NCBI GenBank assembly: GCA_963838735.1
Contig: CAWISG010000001.1
Coordinates: forward strand, 1 to 64,000
Source of the DNA: Parerythrobacter_A sp963838735
GTDB taxonomy: Bacteria > Pseudomonadota > Alphaproteobacteria > Sphingomonadales > Sphingomonadaceae
Reading direction: 5' to 3'
Length of the DNA: 64,000 bases
The position numbers were made by a program, and so were the translations under genes. The notes under the pieces were generated by a model. The model had not been told where the DNA came from. It made no database searches and saw nothing but the letters and a program-made list of their open reading frames with translations. Below are positions 18,613 to 27,662 of this stretch, one piece after another. Every line of letters starts with the position of its first letter. Within the stretch, counting starts at the first letter, position 1.

Positions 18613-19527
18613 ATGGCTGAAAACGAAACCCCCAACGCCGGCGACACGCCCGCGTCCGATGCGCCGGTGACCGAGAAGCAGGTCGAGAAGGCAGCGGAAG
18701 CGCAAAGCGGTCCTACGACGGACACGTCCGCGCCCGCCATTGCAGACACGCCGTCCGAAGCGGCTGCGAACCAGTCGGCGGCGCAGGGTGATCAGCCTGC
18801 ACCGCCTCCCGGCTCGAGCGGTGCACCGGCAGGCGCACCGACGAACGCGCCGCCGCAGACCGGCCGTGCTCCGCAGCGTGGCGGTCGCCCTGGCGGTGGT
18901 GGCCGTGGCGACAATCGCGGCGGCGGCGGCGGCGCAGGCGGCCGTGGCCGTGGTGGACCCGGCGGACGTCGCGGTGGCCGCGACGAGCCCGATGACGGCA
19001 TCATGGAGAAGCTGGTTCACATCAATCGCGTCTCCAAGACCGTCAAAGGCGGCAAGCGTTTCGGGTTTGCAGCCCTGGTGGTCGTCGGCGACGGTTCGGG
19101 CCGGGTCGGCTTCGGCAAGGGCAAGGCCCGCGAAGTCCCCGAAGCCATCACCAAGGCAACGGCGGCCGCGCGCAAGCACATGGTCCGCGTTTCGCTCAAG
19201 GAAGGGCGCACGCTGCACCATGACTGCAACGGTCGCTTCGGCGCAGGCAAGGTAACGGTTCGCACCGCACCGGCGGGTACCGGCATCATCGCCGGTGGTC
19301 CGATGCGCGCTGTGTTCGAAAGCCTTGGCGTTGCCGACGTGGTGACCAAGTCGGTCGGTACGTCCAACCCCTACAACATGATCCGCGCCACCTTCGACGC
19401 GCTGACCAGCCAGACTTCGCCGAAGTCGGTGGCGCAGCGTCGCGGGAAGAAGGTCGCCGACCTGCTCGGTCGCGGCGGATCCAGCGACAGCGAAGCGCAA
19501 GCCGACGCTGCCGCGGTTACGGAGTAA
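18613..19527 (+). CDS. rpsE: 30S ribosomal protein S5 with long N-terminal extension
   Basis: The protein has 304 residues against about 165-240 in most bacteria. The S5 core starts near residue 125 with GIMEKLVHINRVSKTVKGGKR; GFGKGKAREVPEAITKA, AGPMRAVFE-like and SVGTSNPYNMIRATFDAL segments follow. The first ~124 residues are low complexity: an Ala/Glu/Pro part (1-80), then Gly/Arg-rich RGG-type repeats (about 81-123). The extension is in frame from ATG two codons after rplR and has normal codon use. S5 controls decoding accuracy. RGG tails commonly bind RNA, so an RNA contact is possible but unproven. Confidence 0.95.
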   Translation: MAENETPNAGDTPASDAPVTEKQVEKAAEAQSGPTTDTSAPAIADTPSEAAANQSAAQGDQPAPPPGSSGAPAGAPTNAPPQTGRAPQRGGRPGGGGRGDNRGGGGGAGGRGRGGPGGRRGGRDEPDDGIMEKLVHINRVSKTVKGGKRFGFAALVVVGDGSGRVGFGKGKAREVPEAITKATAAARKHMVRVSLKEGRTLHHDCNGRFGAGKVTVRTAPAGTGIIAGGPMRAVFESLGVADVVTKSVGTSNPYNMIRATFDALTSQTSPKSVAQRRGKKVADLLGRGGSSDSEAQADAAAVTE

Positions 19528-19532
19528 ACACG

Positions 19533-19721
19533 ATGGCCGATAAAAAGACCGTGACCTTCAAGCAGGTCGGTTCGCCGCTGCGCCGGCCCGAAAACCAGCG
19601 CAAGATCCTGATCGGGCTGGGCCTGAACAAGATGCACAAGGTCGTGACCCGTCAGGACACGCCGGAAGTGCGCGGTGCCATCGCAAAGGTACCGCATCTG
19701 GTACAGGTAATCGAAGACTAA
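19533..19721 (+). CDS. rpmD: 50S ribosomal protein L30
   Basis: The protein has 62 residues: MADKKTVTFKQVGSPLRRPE, then LIGLGLNKMHKVVTRQDTPEVRG and VPHLVQVIED. This is the normal alphaproteobacterial form of this small protein. It lies between rpsE and rplO as usual. Confidence 0.95.
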   Translation: MADKKTVTFKQVGSPLRRPENQRKILIGLGLNKMHKVVTRQDTPEVRGAIAKVPHLVQVIED

Positions 19722-19752
19722 ATGAGAGAGATGTGGCGGGAAGGAAATCGTC

Positions 19753-19785
19753 CTTTCCCGTCATTCCGGCGAAGGCCGGGATCCG
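19753..19785. repeat. REP-like palindrome between rpmD and rplO
   Basis: The unit CGTCATTCCGGCGAAGGCCGGGATCC is a well-known type of intergenic palindrome in alphaproteobacteria (arms CCGGC and GCCGG around GAAG). It resembles the elements at 10398-10505. The 143-base rpmD-rplO spacer otherwise holds no gene. Confidence 0.65.
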
Positions 19786-19864
19786 GAGCGACCAGCGCGC
19801 GCGTTCTGAGGCAAAGCAATCGAGCCACGGTCTTCGCCGTGGTAGACTACAGCGAGTGCACGAC

Positions 19865-20374
19865 ATGAAACTGAATGATATCCGTGATAACGATGGCGCC
19901 CGCAAACTGCGTATGCGCGTGGGCCGTGGGCTTGGTTCCGGCAAGGGCGTAACTGCCGGCCGTGGCCAGAAGGGCCAGAAGAGCCGCGAAGGCGTTTCCA
20001 TCAAGGGCTTCGAAGGCGGCCAGATGCCGCTGCATATGCGTCTGCCAAAACGCGGGTTCAACAACCCGTTCGGCAAGGATTACGCCGAAATCAATCTGGG
20101 TATGGTGCAGAAGTTCATCGATGCGGGCAAGCTGGACGGCACGAAGCTGGTCGACCAGGCTGCCCTGCGCGAAGCGGGCTTGTCGCGTGGCGGCAAGGAC
20201 GGGGTCCGGCTGCTGGGCAAAGGCACGCTTACGACTGGCGTAAGTTTCAAGGTTGCCGGCGCCTCCAAGGGTGCGCTGGAAGCTGTGGAGAAAGCGGGCG
20301 GCAAGGTCGAGATCATCGCCCCGCGCGTGCTGCGTCCCAAGGGCGAAAAGAAGCCTGCCAAGGCCACTTCGTAA
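19865..20374 (+). CDS. rplO: 50S ribosomal protein L15
   Basis: The protein has 169 residues from the ATG at 19865: MKLNDIRDNDGARKLRMRVGRG, then GRGQKGQKSREG and FEGGQMPLHMRLPKRGFNN, the L15 signature. The open frame runs further upstream through the REP element, but the family start is at 19865. The C-terminal KGEKKPAKATS is a short basic extension. L15 is a late 50S assembly protein. Confidence 0.96.
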   Translation: MKLNDIRDNDGARKLRMRVGRGLGSGKGVTAGRGQKGQKSREGVSIKGFEGGQMPLHMRLPKRGFNNPFGKDYAEINLGMVQKFIDAGKLDGTKLVDQAALREAGLSRGGKDGVRLLGKGTLTTGVSFKVAGASKGALEAVEKAGGKVEIIAPRVLRPKGEKKPAKATS

Positions 20375-20387
20375 CGCGCCGACGATT

Positions 20388-20416
20388 CCCGGCGGTGCAA
20401 TCATGCGACCGCCGGG
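20388..20416 (+). other. Hairpin in the rplO-secY spacer
   Basis: A perfect inverted repeat CCCGGCGGT (20388-20396) and ACCGCCGGG (20408-20416) flanks an 11-base loop, 14 bases after the rplO stop. A second short hairpin, CGGGATCGTCCCG, lies near 20460-20473. No T-runs follow, so these may be mRNA processing or stability elements separating rplO from secY. Confidence 0.55.
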
Positions 20417-20502
20417 TTCGACAAGCCCGGACGCGCTTCCTATGTAGCGTGCCACAGGCCGGGATCGTCCCGGTATAGCAGCAGGACTGGTCAGCAAGAG
20501 AC

Positions 20503-21868
20503 ATGGCATCACGGGCCGACAATATCGCGAGCAATATGAGCTTCGCGAACTTTTCCAAGGCGACCGAGCTGAAGAACCGGATCTGGTTCACCATCGGCGC
20601 GCTTGTCGTGTTCCGTTTTCTCAGCTTCGTACCTCTGCCGGGTATCAACCCGCTGGCGCTGCAAAGCGTGACGGATGCGGCGCGAGGCGGTATTCTCGAC
20701 ATGTTCAACACATTCACGGGCGGAAGCCTGGAACGTATGAGCTTGATCGCGCTGGGCGTCATGCCTTACATCACCGCCTCCATCGTGGTGCAGCTCGCCT
20801 CCTCGCTCCACCCCACTTTGGCGGCGTTGAAAAAAGAGGGCGCGGCCGGGCGGCAGAAGCTGAACCAGTACACCCGGTACGGCACCGTGTTCCTGTGCGC
20901 GATACAGGGATGGTTCCTCGCAGCCGGTCTGGAAAGCTTCGCCGCGGCGAACGGGGCGCAGGCCGTCGTCGATCCGGGTTACATGTTCCGCGTCGGCGCG
21001 GTTATCAGCCTTGTTGGCGGCACCATGTTCCTGTTGTGGCTGGGTGAACAGATCACCAGTCGCGGCATCGGCAACGGGGTCTCGCTGATCATTATGGCGG
21101 GCATTGTCGCGCAGTTCCCGACTTTTGCCAGCAACATCTTCGAACAGAGCCGTGGTGGCCAGCTGGGTGGCGGCATCGTGGCCGGTTTCATCTTAATGGT
21201 TATCATCCTGATTCTGATTATCTGTTTCTTCGAACGCGCGCAGCGGCGCTTGCTGATCCAGTATCCCAAGCGGGCCAGCGCGCGCGGCATGATGCAGGCG
21301 GATCGATCCCACTTGCCGCTCAAGCTGAACACCGCAGGCGTCATTCCGCCGATCTTCGCTAGCTCGCTGCTGTTGCTGCCGCTGACAATTACGCAGTTCG
21401 CCGGTAATTCGCTCGATACCGAAAGCGGCGCGGGCGGTGTCTTGCAACAGACGCTGCAATATCTGGGGCATGGCCAGCCGCTATACCTGCATGCTGTATG
21501 GTCTCGGCATCGCATTCTTCTGCTTCTTCTACACCGCCGTGGTCTTCAACCCCGAGGACACCGCCGATAATCTGAAGAAGAATGGCGGGTTCATTCCCGG
21601 CATCCGGCCCGGCAAGCGCACGGCGGAATATCTCGATTACGTCCTGACCCGGATCACCGTTGTCGGCGCGATTTACCTGGTCGTAGTCTGCATCGTGCCG
21701 GAATACATGATCGCGGAAATGGGCGTGCCGATTTTCCTGGGCGGCACCAGCCTGCTCATTGTGGTGAACGTCACCGTGGACACAATCAGCCAGATCCAGT
21801 CCCACATGCTGGCGCACCAATATGGCGACCTGATCAAAAAGGCGAAGCTGAAAGGCCGGATGCGCTAG
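20503..21868 (+). CDS. secY: Protein translocase subunit SecY (one-base insertion)
   Basis: SecY is the channel of the Sec translocon in the inner membrane. The sequence starts MASRADNIASNMSFANFSKATELKNR (shown in part), with PGINPLALQ and the transmembrane helices typical of the family. Near 21487-21492 one extra base breaks the frame: GHGQPLY should continue MLYGLGIAFFCFFYTAVVFNP. Dropping it restores a 454-residue protein with VGAIYLVVVCIVPEYM and VDTISQIQSHMLAHQYGDLIKK at the end. Because SecY is essential, this is almost certainly a sequencing error. It is followed by adk, the standard neighbour. Confidence 0.95.
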
Positions 21869-21949
21869 ACTCTCGCGCAAGGTGACGGTTATCTGGCAGC
21901 ACGGTCTGCGCAGCGGCGTAGGCAGCGATGAAATTAGGGGATTGAGGCG

Positions 21950-22597
21950 GTGAACATCATACTCCTGGGACCGCCCGGGGCAGGCAAGGGCACCCAGTCC
22001 GCCAATCTGGTCGACAATCACAACATGCGCCAACTTTCCACCGGCGACATGCTGCGTGCCGCCGTAAAGGCACGGAGCGAAGTCGGCCTGCGCGCCGAAG
22101 CCGTCATGAAGCGCGGCGATCTGGTAGGCGACGATATCGTCTCCGCGCTGATCGACAACGAGCTGTCCGGGATGTCCGACGATGTCGGCGCAATTTTCGA
22201 CGGCTATCCGCGCACCGCAGTGCAGGCCGAGGCGCTGGACGAGATCCTCGACCGCCACGGTCGCAAGCTGGACCACGTTGTCGAATTGCAAGTCGATGTC
22301 GACGCACTAATCGACCGCGTCACGGGCCGTTACACGTGTGCGAATTGCGGCGAGGGCTATCACGACCGGCACAAGCAGCCCGAAACACCGGGAGTATGCG
22401 ACAAGTGCGGCAGCACCGAATTCAAACGCCGCCCCGACGATAACGAGGCGACCGTGCGCAAGCGCATGGCCGATTACCACGCGACGACCGCCCCGATCCT
22501 GCCGGGTTACGAAGCGCGCGGTCTGGTCAGCCGGGTCGATGGTATGGAGTCGATCGACACCGTAATGACCGCGATAGAAGCGATTGTCGCCCGATGA
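21950..22597 (+). CDS. adk: Adenylate kinase
   Basis: The protein has 215 residues with a GTG start preceded by a weak GAGG. It converts AMP plus ATP to two ADP in the cytoplasm. The P-loop GPPGAGKGTQ is at residues 7-16. STGDMLRAAV and IFDGYPRTAVQAE mark the AMP site. The LID holds CANCGEGYH and CDKCGST, four cysteines for zinc, so it is the long zinc-binding form. It follows secY and overlaps the next gene by four bases. Confidence 0.97.
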   Translation: MNIILLGPPGAGKGTQSANLVDNHNMRQLSTGDMLRAAVKARSEVGLRAEAVMKRGDLVGDDIVSALIDNELSGMSDDVGAIFDGYPRTAVQAEALDEILDRHGRKLDHVVELQVDVDALIDRVTGRYTCANCGEGYHDRHKQPETPGVCDKCGSTEFKRRPDDNEATVRKRMADYHATTAPILPGYEARGLVSRVDGMESIDTVMTAIEAIVAR

Positions 22598-23346
22598 AAA
22601 ACGCGATGAAACTGGCGCCGGCATTGGCCGGTCTTGCACTGGCGTCCGGCACGGCAGCGCAAGCCGAAGTTCAGCAGTTCGGTGCAAATGCCTTCGTCAC
22701 CCGCGATGCGGTAACGGTCGATGCACCGCCGCGCGCTGTCTGGCTTGCTCTGTCGCAACCGGCGGACTGGTGGTCGGATTCGCACAGCTGGTCCGGCGAT
22801 GCCGCAAACATGACGCTGATGCCGCAAGCGGGCGGCTGTTTTTGCGAAACCATTCCAGCGGTGGAGGATGGCGATACCGTTGGCCTGGCTGGCAGTGCGC
22901 AGCACATGATGGTCATCAACGCCGTGCCGGACAAGGTGCTGCGGATGCGCGGCGGCCTGGGTCCGTTGCAAAGCGAACCTGCGGACGGCGTGCTGACGAT
23001 CACGCTGTCCCCGGTGGCCGACGGCACACGGATCGTGTTCGAATATGTCGTCGCGGGCACCACCCGCTTCAAGACGCCGGTTATCGCGCAAGCCGTCGAT
23101 GCGGTGATGACGGAGCAGTTAACCGGCATCGCCACACTGCTCGACCCCGAAGCCGGTGCCAAACGCGTCGCTGTATCCCCAAGCGGCGCTGCCGACGCGG
23201 AAGATGAGGCTGACAATGCTGGCGAAGCTGAAGCGGAAGCCAGCGACGCGGAAGGGGATGTAACCGAACCCGCTGCCGGAACGGATGTAGAGGAAGACGC
23301 TGCGCCCCGCCCGACCGTGGACGAGGCATTCGCCGACCCTGCATAG
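22594..23346 (+). CDS. Secreted SRPBCC (START/Bet v1-like) family protein
   Basis: The protein has 250 residues. A signal peptide (MKNAMKLAPALAGLALASGTAAQA) is followed by an SRPBCC fold: AVTVDAPPRAVWLALSQPADWWSDSHSW and LTITLSPVADGTRIVFEYVVAG. After residue ~190 comes a disordered acidic tail (Ala/Glu/Asp-rich). The family binds lipids or hydrophobic ligands; the ligand is unknown. The start overlaps the adk stop (ATGA), so it is coupled to the end of the ribosomal operon. Its place between adk and rpsM is unusual. Confidence 0.75.
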   Translation: MKNAMKLAPALAGLALASGTAAQAEVQQFGANAFVTRDAVTVDAPPRAVWLALSQPADWWSDSHSWSGDAANMTLMPQAGGCFCETIPAVEDGDTVGLAGSAQHMMVINAVPDKVLRMRGGLGPLQSEPADGVLTITLSPVADGTRIVFEYVVAGTTRFKTPVIAQAVDAVMTEQLTGIATLLDPEAGAKRVAVSPSGAADAEDEADNAGEAEAEASDAEGDVTEPAAGTDVEEDAAPRPTVDEAFADPA

Positions 23347-23380
23347 CCCGGTTGCCTCGCGCAGCCGATGGAGAGAACCG

Positions 23381-24748
23381 ATGGCTTCGATTTACGACCG
23401 GCATGTTGACCTCGACACCTTCATGGAAGGCGTGCGCAAGCGCAATCCGGGGCAGGAAGAATTCATCCAGGCGGTCCGCGAAGTCTCGGAAGACATCTTC
23501 GCTTTCATTGAAAACAAGGAGAAATACCATGCTGCGCAGATCCTGCGCCGGATAGCCGAGCCAGACCGCGTGGTCAGTTTCCGCGTGTGCTGGGAAGACG
23601 ACGACAACAACATCCGCGTCCAGCGCGGGTGGCGGGTGCAGAACAACAATGCCATCGGCCCCTACAAGGGCGGCCTGCGCTTCCATCCCAGCGTCAGCGA
23701 AAGCGTGCTGAAATTCCTTGCCTTCGAACAGACCTTCAAGAACTCGCTGACCGGCCTGCCGATGGGTGGCGGCAAGGGCGGTGCGAACTTCAACCCCAAG
23801 GGCAAGAGTGATCACGAAGTCATGCGCTTTTGCCAAAGCTTCATGACCGAGCTGTACCGCCATATCGGCCCGGAGATTGACGTGCCGGCAGGGGATATCG
23901 GCGTCGGCGCGCGCGAGATCGGATACCTGTTCGGCCAGTACAAACGCATCACCAATCGCTGGGAAGGCGTGCTGACCGGCAAGGGACTGGAATTCGGCGG
24001 ATCGCAGATGCGGCCCGAAGCGACAGGATACGGCGCGGTATATTTCCTGTGCAATATGTTGGGCGAGCGCGATGACAGCATCGACGGCAAGACCGGAATC
24101 ATATCCGGCTCCGGCAATGTCGCACTGCATGCGGCGGAAAAATTTACGGAGTTGGGCGGGAAGGTGCTGACCCTGTCGGACTCCGATGGTTTCGTCCACG
24201 ACCCCGACGGCATCGATCAGGACAAGATCGATTGGGTGAAGGCAATGAAGAACGAGCGGCGCGGACGGATCAGCGAATATGCTGACGAGTTTTCCGGAGC
24301 CACTTTCTACCAGGAGCAGAAGCCCTGGGGCGTCGAAGCCGACTGCGCGCTGCCCTGCGCCACGCAGAACGAGATCGACGAGGACGACGCCAGGATGCTG
24401 GTCAAGAATGGCGTGAAATCCGTAACCGAAGGCGCGAACATGCCGTCCACGCTGGATGCAGTGAAGGTCTTTCAGGAAGCGAAACTTATGTACGCGCCGG
24501 GAAAGGCAGCGAACGCCGGCGGGGTGGCAGTATCAGGCCTGGAAATGAGCCAGAACAGCGAGCGCGTCAGCTGGAACCATGACAAGCTGCACGATATGCT
24601 GACCGACTTGATGGCCGACATCCACGGCAAATGCGTGGAATACGGCAAGGATGGGGACGGGGACGGGCACGTCAATTATGTAAAGGGCGCTAATATCGCG
24701 GGTTTCAAGAAGGTGGCAGACGCGATGCTGGCGTTCGGCGTCGTTTAG
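23381..24748 (+). CDS. gdhA: NADP-specific glutamate dehydrogenase
   Basis: The protein has 455 residues, the usual length of the hexameric NADP-dependent class (EC 1.4.1.4), which aminates 2-oxoglutarate with ammonium. Segments are VQRGWRVQNNNAIGPYKGGLRFHPS, then LPMGGGKGGANFNPKGKS with the catalytic lysine, DIPAGDIGVG-type sequence and IISGSGNVALHAAEK (Rossmann nucleotide site). Near the end SVTEGANMPSTLDAV is conserved. GGAG-type sequence lies upstream. It interrupts the alpha ribosomal operon and has 34 bases separating it from the SRPBCC gene. Confidence 0.95.
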   Translation: MASIYDRHVDLDTFMEGVRKRNPGQEEFIQAVREVSEDIFAFIENKEKYHAAQILRRIAEPDRVVSFRVCWEDDDNNIRVQRGWRVQNNNAIGPYKGGLRFHPSVSESVLKFLAFEQTFKNSLTGLPMGGGKGGANFNPKGKSDHEVMRFCQSFMTELYRHIGPEIDVPAGDIGVGAREIGYLFGQYKRITNRWEGVLTGKGLEFGGSQMRPEATGYGAVYFLCNMLGERDDSIDGKTGIISGSGNVALHAAEKFTELGGKVLTLSDSDGFVHDPDGIDQDKIDWVKAMKNERRGRISEYADEFSGATFYQEQKPWGVEADCALPCATQNEIDEDDARMLVKNGVKSVTEGANMPSTLDAVKVFQEAKLMYAPGKAANAGGVAVSGLEMSQNSERVSWNHDKLHDMLTDLMADIHGKCVEYGKDGDGDGHVNYVKGANIAGFKKVADAMLAFGVV

Positions 24749-24782
24749 GCTCGCAACCTGTTGACCCGGTAACCGAATCGCC

Positions 24783-24809
24783 TTAAACGCGCGGTTCGTT
24801 CGATATAAT
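24783..24809 (+). promoter_or_regulatory. Candidate promoter for rpsM-rpsK-rpoA-rplQ
   Basis: An exact TATAAT (24804-24809) lies in the 223-base gdhA-rpsM spacer, with TTAAAC 15 bases upstream as a weak -35. A TTGACC lies further upstream at about 24763. Because gdhA separates this block from adk, an own promoter is expected. The spacing is not ideal. Confidence 0.4.
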
Positions 24810-24971
24810 CGGATCGGTCTGACAGACGCACAGGGTATTGTGCGCCGGTCCGGCCTTTTTGCCGTTTCGGCATCTGCGCATATCGACGAACAACGCTATG
24901 AGATAGGGCCGGTGCCTTCCCGATACGCGGGGATGATGCGCCGTTATGCCCTGTGGAGCATGGAGAAATAA

Positions 24972-25340
24972 GTGGCTCGTATTGCCGGGGTAAACCTCCC
25001 CACCAACAAGCGTGTGATTATCGCGCTCACCTATATTCACGGAATTGGCCGCACCACGGCGGTGCGCATTGCCGACCAGCTCGGCATCGACCAGACCCGC
25101 CGCGTGCAGGATCTGACCGATAGCGAAGTGCTGTCCATTCGCGAAGCGATCGACGCCGACCACCAGGTCGAGGGCGATCTGCGCCGCAGCACGGCGATGA
25201 ACATCAAGCGCCTGATGGATCTGCGATCCTATCGCGGCCTGCGTCATCGCAACGGCCTGCCCGTTCGTGGCCAGCGCACGCACACCAACGCCCGCACCCG
25301 CAAGGGCAAGGCCAAGCCGATCGCAGGTAAAAAGAAGTAA
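24972..25340 (+). CDS. rpsM: 30S ribosomal protein S13
   Basis: The protein has 122 residues from a GTG start: MARIAGVNLPTNKRVIIALT, then YIHGIGRTTA and RSYRGLRHRNGLPVRGQRTHTNARTRKG (in part). The length and basic C-terminus are typical. S13 contacts the P-site tRNA and the 50S. AGGAG-like sequence precedes the GTG. It begins the alpha cluster. Confidence 0.97.
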   Translation: MARIAGVNLPTNKRVIIALTYIHGIGRTTAVRIADQLGIDQTRRVQDLTDSEVLSIREAIDADHQVEGDLRRSTAMNIKRLMDLRSYRGLRHRNGLPVRGQRTHTNARTRKGKAKPIAGKKK

Positions 25341-25418
25341 GCGCGCTTTCGTCCCTGCTTTCGTTCTTTTGGGGGCGGGCGCCGCGACTTCTGTTCTGAA
25401 TACGAGGAATTTTCAAAA

Positions 25419-25808
25419 ATGGCACGCGAACCAAGTCGGGTTAAACGGCGCGACAAGAAAAACATTTCGAGCGGCGTGGCGCATGTCAACGCCAGCTTCA
25501 ACAACACCATGATTACCATCACCGATGCACAGGGCAATGCGATCAGCTGGTCCAGCGCGGGCATGATGGGTTTCAAGGGCAGCCGCAAATCCACGCCCTA
25601 CGCGGCCCAGGTTGCAGCGGACGATGCCGGCAAGAAGGCCGCCGAACATGGCGTCCGCACGCTGGAAGTGGAAGTGAAGGGCCCGGGTTCGGGCCGGGAA
25701 AGCGCGCTGCGGGCCTTGCAGGCCGTGGGCTTCACCATCACATCCATCCGCGACGTCACGCCGATACCGCACAATGGCGTGCGCCCGTCCAAGCGCCGCC
25801 GGGTCTGA
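25419..25808 (+). CDS. rpsK: 30S ribosomal protein S11
   Basis: The protein has 129 residues: GVAHVNASFNNTMITITDAQGNAISW (in part), then AGMMGFKGSRKSTPYAAQ and RDVTPIPHNGVRPSKRRRV. S11 forms the 30S platform, and its end near the P site is fully conserved. GAGGAA lies upstream of the ATG. It is followed by rpoA after 125 bases. Confidence 0.97.
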   Translation: MAREPSRVKRRDKKNISSGVAHVNASFNNTMITITDAQGNAISWSSAGMMGFKGSRKSTPYAAQVAADDAGKKAAEHGVRTLEVEVKGPGSGRESALRALQAVGFTITSIRDVTPIPHNGVRPSKRRRV

Positions 25809-25933
25809 CCCGTATCCAATCCCGTTTCCGCGTCGTGCAATCCACATCGCGACCCGGACCGAACGAGCACCTGATCCCTGCCGCCGGTCCATTTATTCCG
25901 ATCACGCTAAACCAAGCGAATTAGGGGAAATCC

Positions 25934-26989
25934 ATGTCCGTCAATACCAAGAACTGGCAGGAACTGAAGAAACCCAACACTCTCGACATCAAGGATGGCG
26001 GCGATAGCGCGCGCAAGGCGACCTTCGTCGCCGAACCGCTTGAGCGCGGTTATGGCCTGACACTGGGCAACGCGCTGCGTCGCGTCCTGCTCAGCAGTTT
26101 GCAGGGTGCCGCCATTACCTCGATCAAGATCGAGAACGTGTTGCACGAATTCTCGTCGCTCGCCGGTGTGCGCGAAGACGTGACCGACATCGTGCTGAAT
26201 GTGAAGCAGATCGCACTGAAGATGGAGGGTGAAGGCCCCAAGCGTCTCCAGCTGTCCGCAACCGGCCCGGCAGAAGTCAAGGTTGGCGACATTGCTGTCT
26301 CCGGCGACATCGAAGTGATGAACAAGGATCTCGTGATCTGTCACCTCGACGAAGGCGCAAACTTCAACATGGAACTGACTGCGGACGTCGGCAAAGGCTA
26401 CGTTCCCGCCGTGCAGAACCGTCCCGCAGATGCGCCCATCGGGCTGATCCCGGTGGACTCGCTCTACTCGCCGATCCGCCAGGTCAGCTACAAGGTAGAG
26501 AACGCCCGTGTCGGGCAGGAACTCGATTACGACCGCCTGTCGCTGACCGTCGAAACCGATGGCACGGTGAAGCCCGAAGATGCCGTCGCCTATGCCGCGC
26601 GCATCTTGCAGGATCAGCTGACACTATTCGTCCACTTCGAAGACGGAGTGCCGCAGCCGGGACCGGCCATGATCGGCCAGGCCGCCGCGCCGCAGGAAGA
26701 CGATGCGAACCAGCTGAACCGCTACCTGCTCAAGAAGGTGGACGAGCTGGAACTGTCGGTGCGCAGTGCCAACTGTCTTAAAAATGACAACATCATCTAT
26801 ATCGGCGATCTGGTCCAGAAGACCGAAGCAGAGATGCTGCGGACACCCAACTTTGGCCGTAAGTCCTTGAATGAAATCAAGGAAGTGCTGTCCAGCATGG
26901 GTCTTCGCCTTGGCATGGACATCCCTGGCTGGCCGCCCGAGAACATCGAGGAGATGGCCAAGAAGCTGGAACAGGAACTGCTCGGATAA
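25934..26989 (+). CDS. rpoA: DNA-directed RNA polymerase subunit alpha
   Basis: The protein has 351 residues. The N-terminal domain contains FVAEPLERGYGLTLGNALRRVLLSSL, the dimerisation region that starts RNAP assembly. After an acidic linker, the C-terminal domain has ELELSVRSANCLKN and GRKSLNEIKEVLSSMGLRLG, which binds UP elements and activators. AGGGGAAA lies before the ATG. The end, EMAKKLEQELLG, is normal for the class. Confidence 0.98.
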   Translation: MSVNTKNWQELKKPNTLDIKDGGDSARKATFVAEPLERGYGLTLGNALRRVLLSSLQGAAITSIKIENVLHEFSSLAGVREDVTDIVLNVKQIALKMEGEGPKRLQLSATGPAEVKVGDIAVSGDIEVMNKDLVICHLDEGANFNMELTADVGKGYVPAVQNRPADAPIGLIPVDSLYSPIRQVSYKVENARVGQELDYDRLSLTVETDGTVKPEDAVAYAARILQDQLTLFVHFEDGVPQPGPAMIGQAAAPQEDDANQLNRYLLKKVDELELSVRSANCLKNDNIIYIGDLVQKTEAEMLRTPNFGRKSLNEIKEVLSSMGLRLGMDIPGWPPENIEEMAKKLEQELLG

Positions 26990-27109
26990 AAAGCGGTTCA
27001 GGCCTAAACTTCCCTAAACTTCCGGCCTGAACTTCCGAACTGCAACCGGTCGATAACGACCAGCTACGGGCTACCTAATACGGGCCCATAACGAACGAGG
27101 AAAAAGACA

Positions 27110-27532
27110 ATGCGCCATGGTATCTCGCAGCGCAAGCTGAGCCGCAAATCGGGGCACCGCAAGGCCCTGTTCCGCAACATGTCCGCCGCGCTGGTCAAGC
27201 ACGAGCAGATCATGACCACGGTGCCCAAGGCCAAGGAACTGCGCCCCTACGTCGAACGTCTCATCACGCTCGCCAAGCGCGGCGGCCTCAGCAACCGGCG
27301 CCTTGCGATGAGCAAGCTGGGCGACGAGACGCAGCTGAAAAAACTGTTCGACGTGTTGGCCGAACGCTATTCCGACCGCGAGGGCGGCTATACCCGCATC
27401 ATCAAGGCGGGCTATCGCGCCGGCGATGCCTCGCACATGGCCGTCATCGAACTGGTCGACCGCGATGTCGAAGCGCGGGGCCAGGACAGCGGCCCGGTGA
27501 TGAACGAGGACCAGGAATACGAAGACGCCTGA
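27110..27532 (+). CDS. rplQ: 50S ribosomal protein L17
   Basis: The protein has 140 residues: MRHGISQRKLSRKSGHRKAL, then RNMSAALVKHEQIMTTVPKAKELRP and GGYTRIIKAGYRAGDASHMAVIELVDRD (in part). The last residues (ARGQDSGPVMNEDQEYEDA) are an acidic tail. It is the last gene of the ribosomal block, with GAGGAAAAA upstream. Confidence 0.97.
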   Translation: MRHGISQRKLSRKSGHRKALFRNMSAALVKHEQIMTTVPKAKELRPYVERLITLAKRGGLSNRRLAMSKLGDETQLKKLFDVLAERYSDREGGYTRIIKAGYRAGDASHMAVIELVDRDVEARGQDSGPVMNEDQEYEDA

Positions 27533-27555
27533 GGCGCTTCGCACGACATTCGAGA

Positions 27556-27590
27556 GGGGGCTGGGCGGGAAACCGTTTCCGGCCCCCTTT
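27556..27590 (+). terminator. Terminator after rplQ
   Basis: The outer arms GGGGGC and GCCCCC enclose the inner stem GGAAAC/GTTTCC. A CTTT follows. It lies 23 bases past the rplQ stop and closes the alpha block transcript before the next gene. Confidence 0.65.
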
Positions 27591-27662
27591 CCAATGGCCG
27601 CCATTGAATAGCGCTGGTGACACGATAGATAGGTTTAGACAGATATTTTTCGGAGATATTCG

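Noticed and set aside
18274..19500. Minus-strand 408-codon frame opposite rplR and rpsE
   Set aside because: Shadow of the low-complexity S5 extension and the ribosomal genes.
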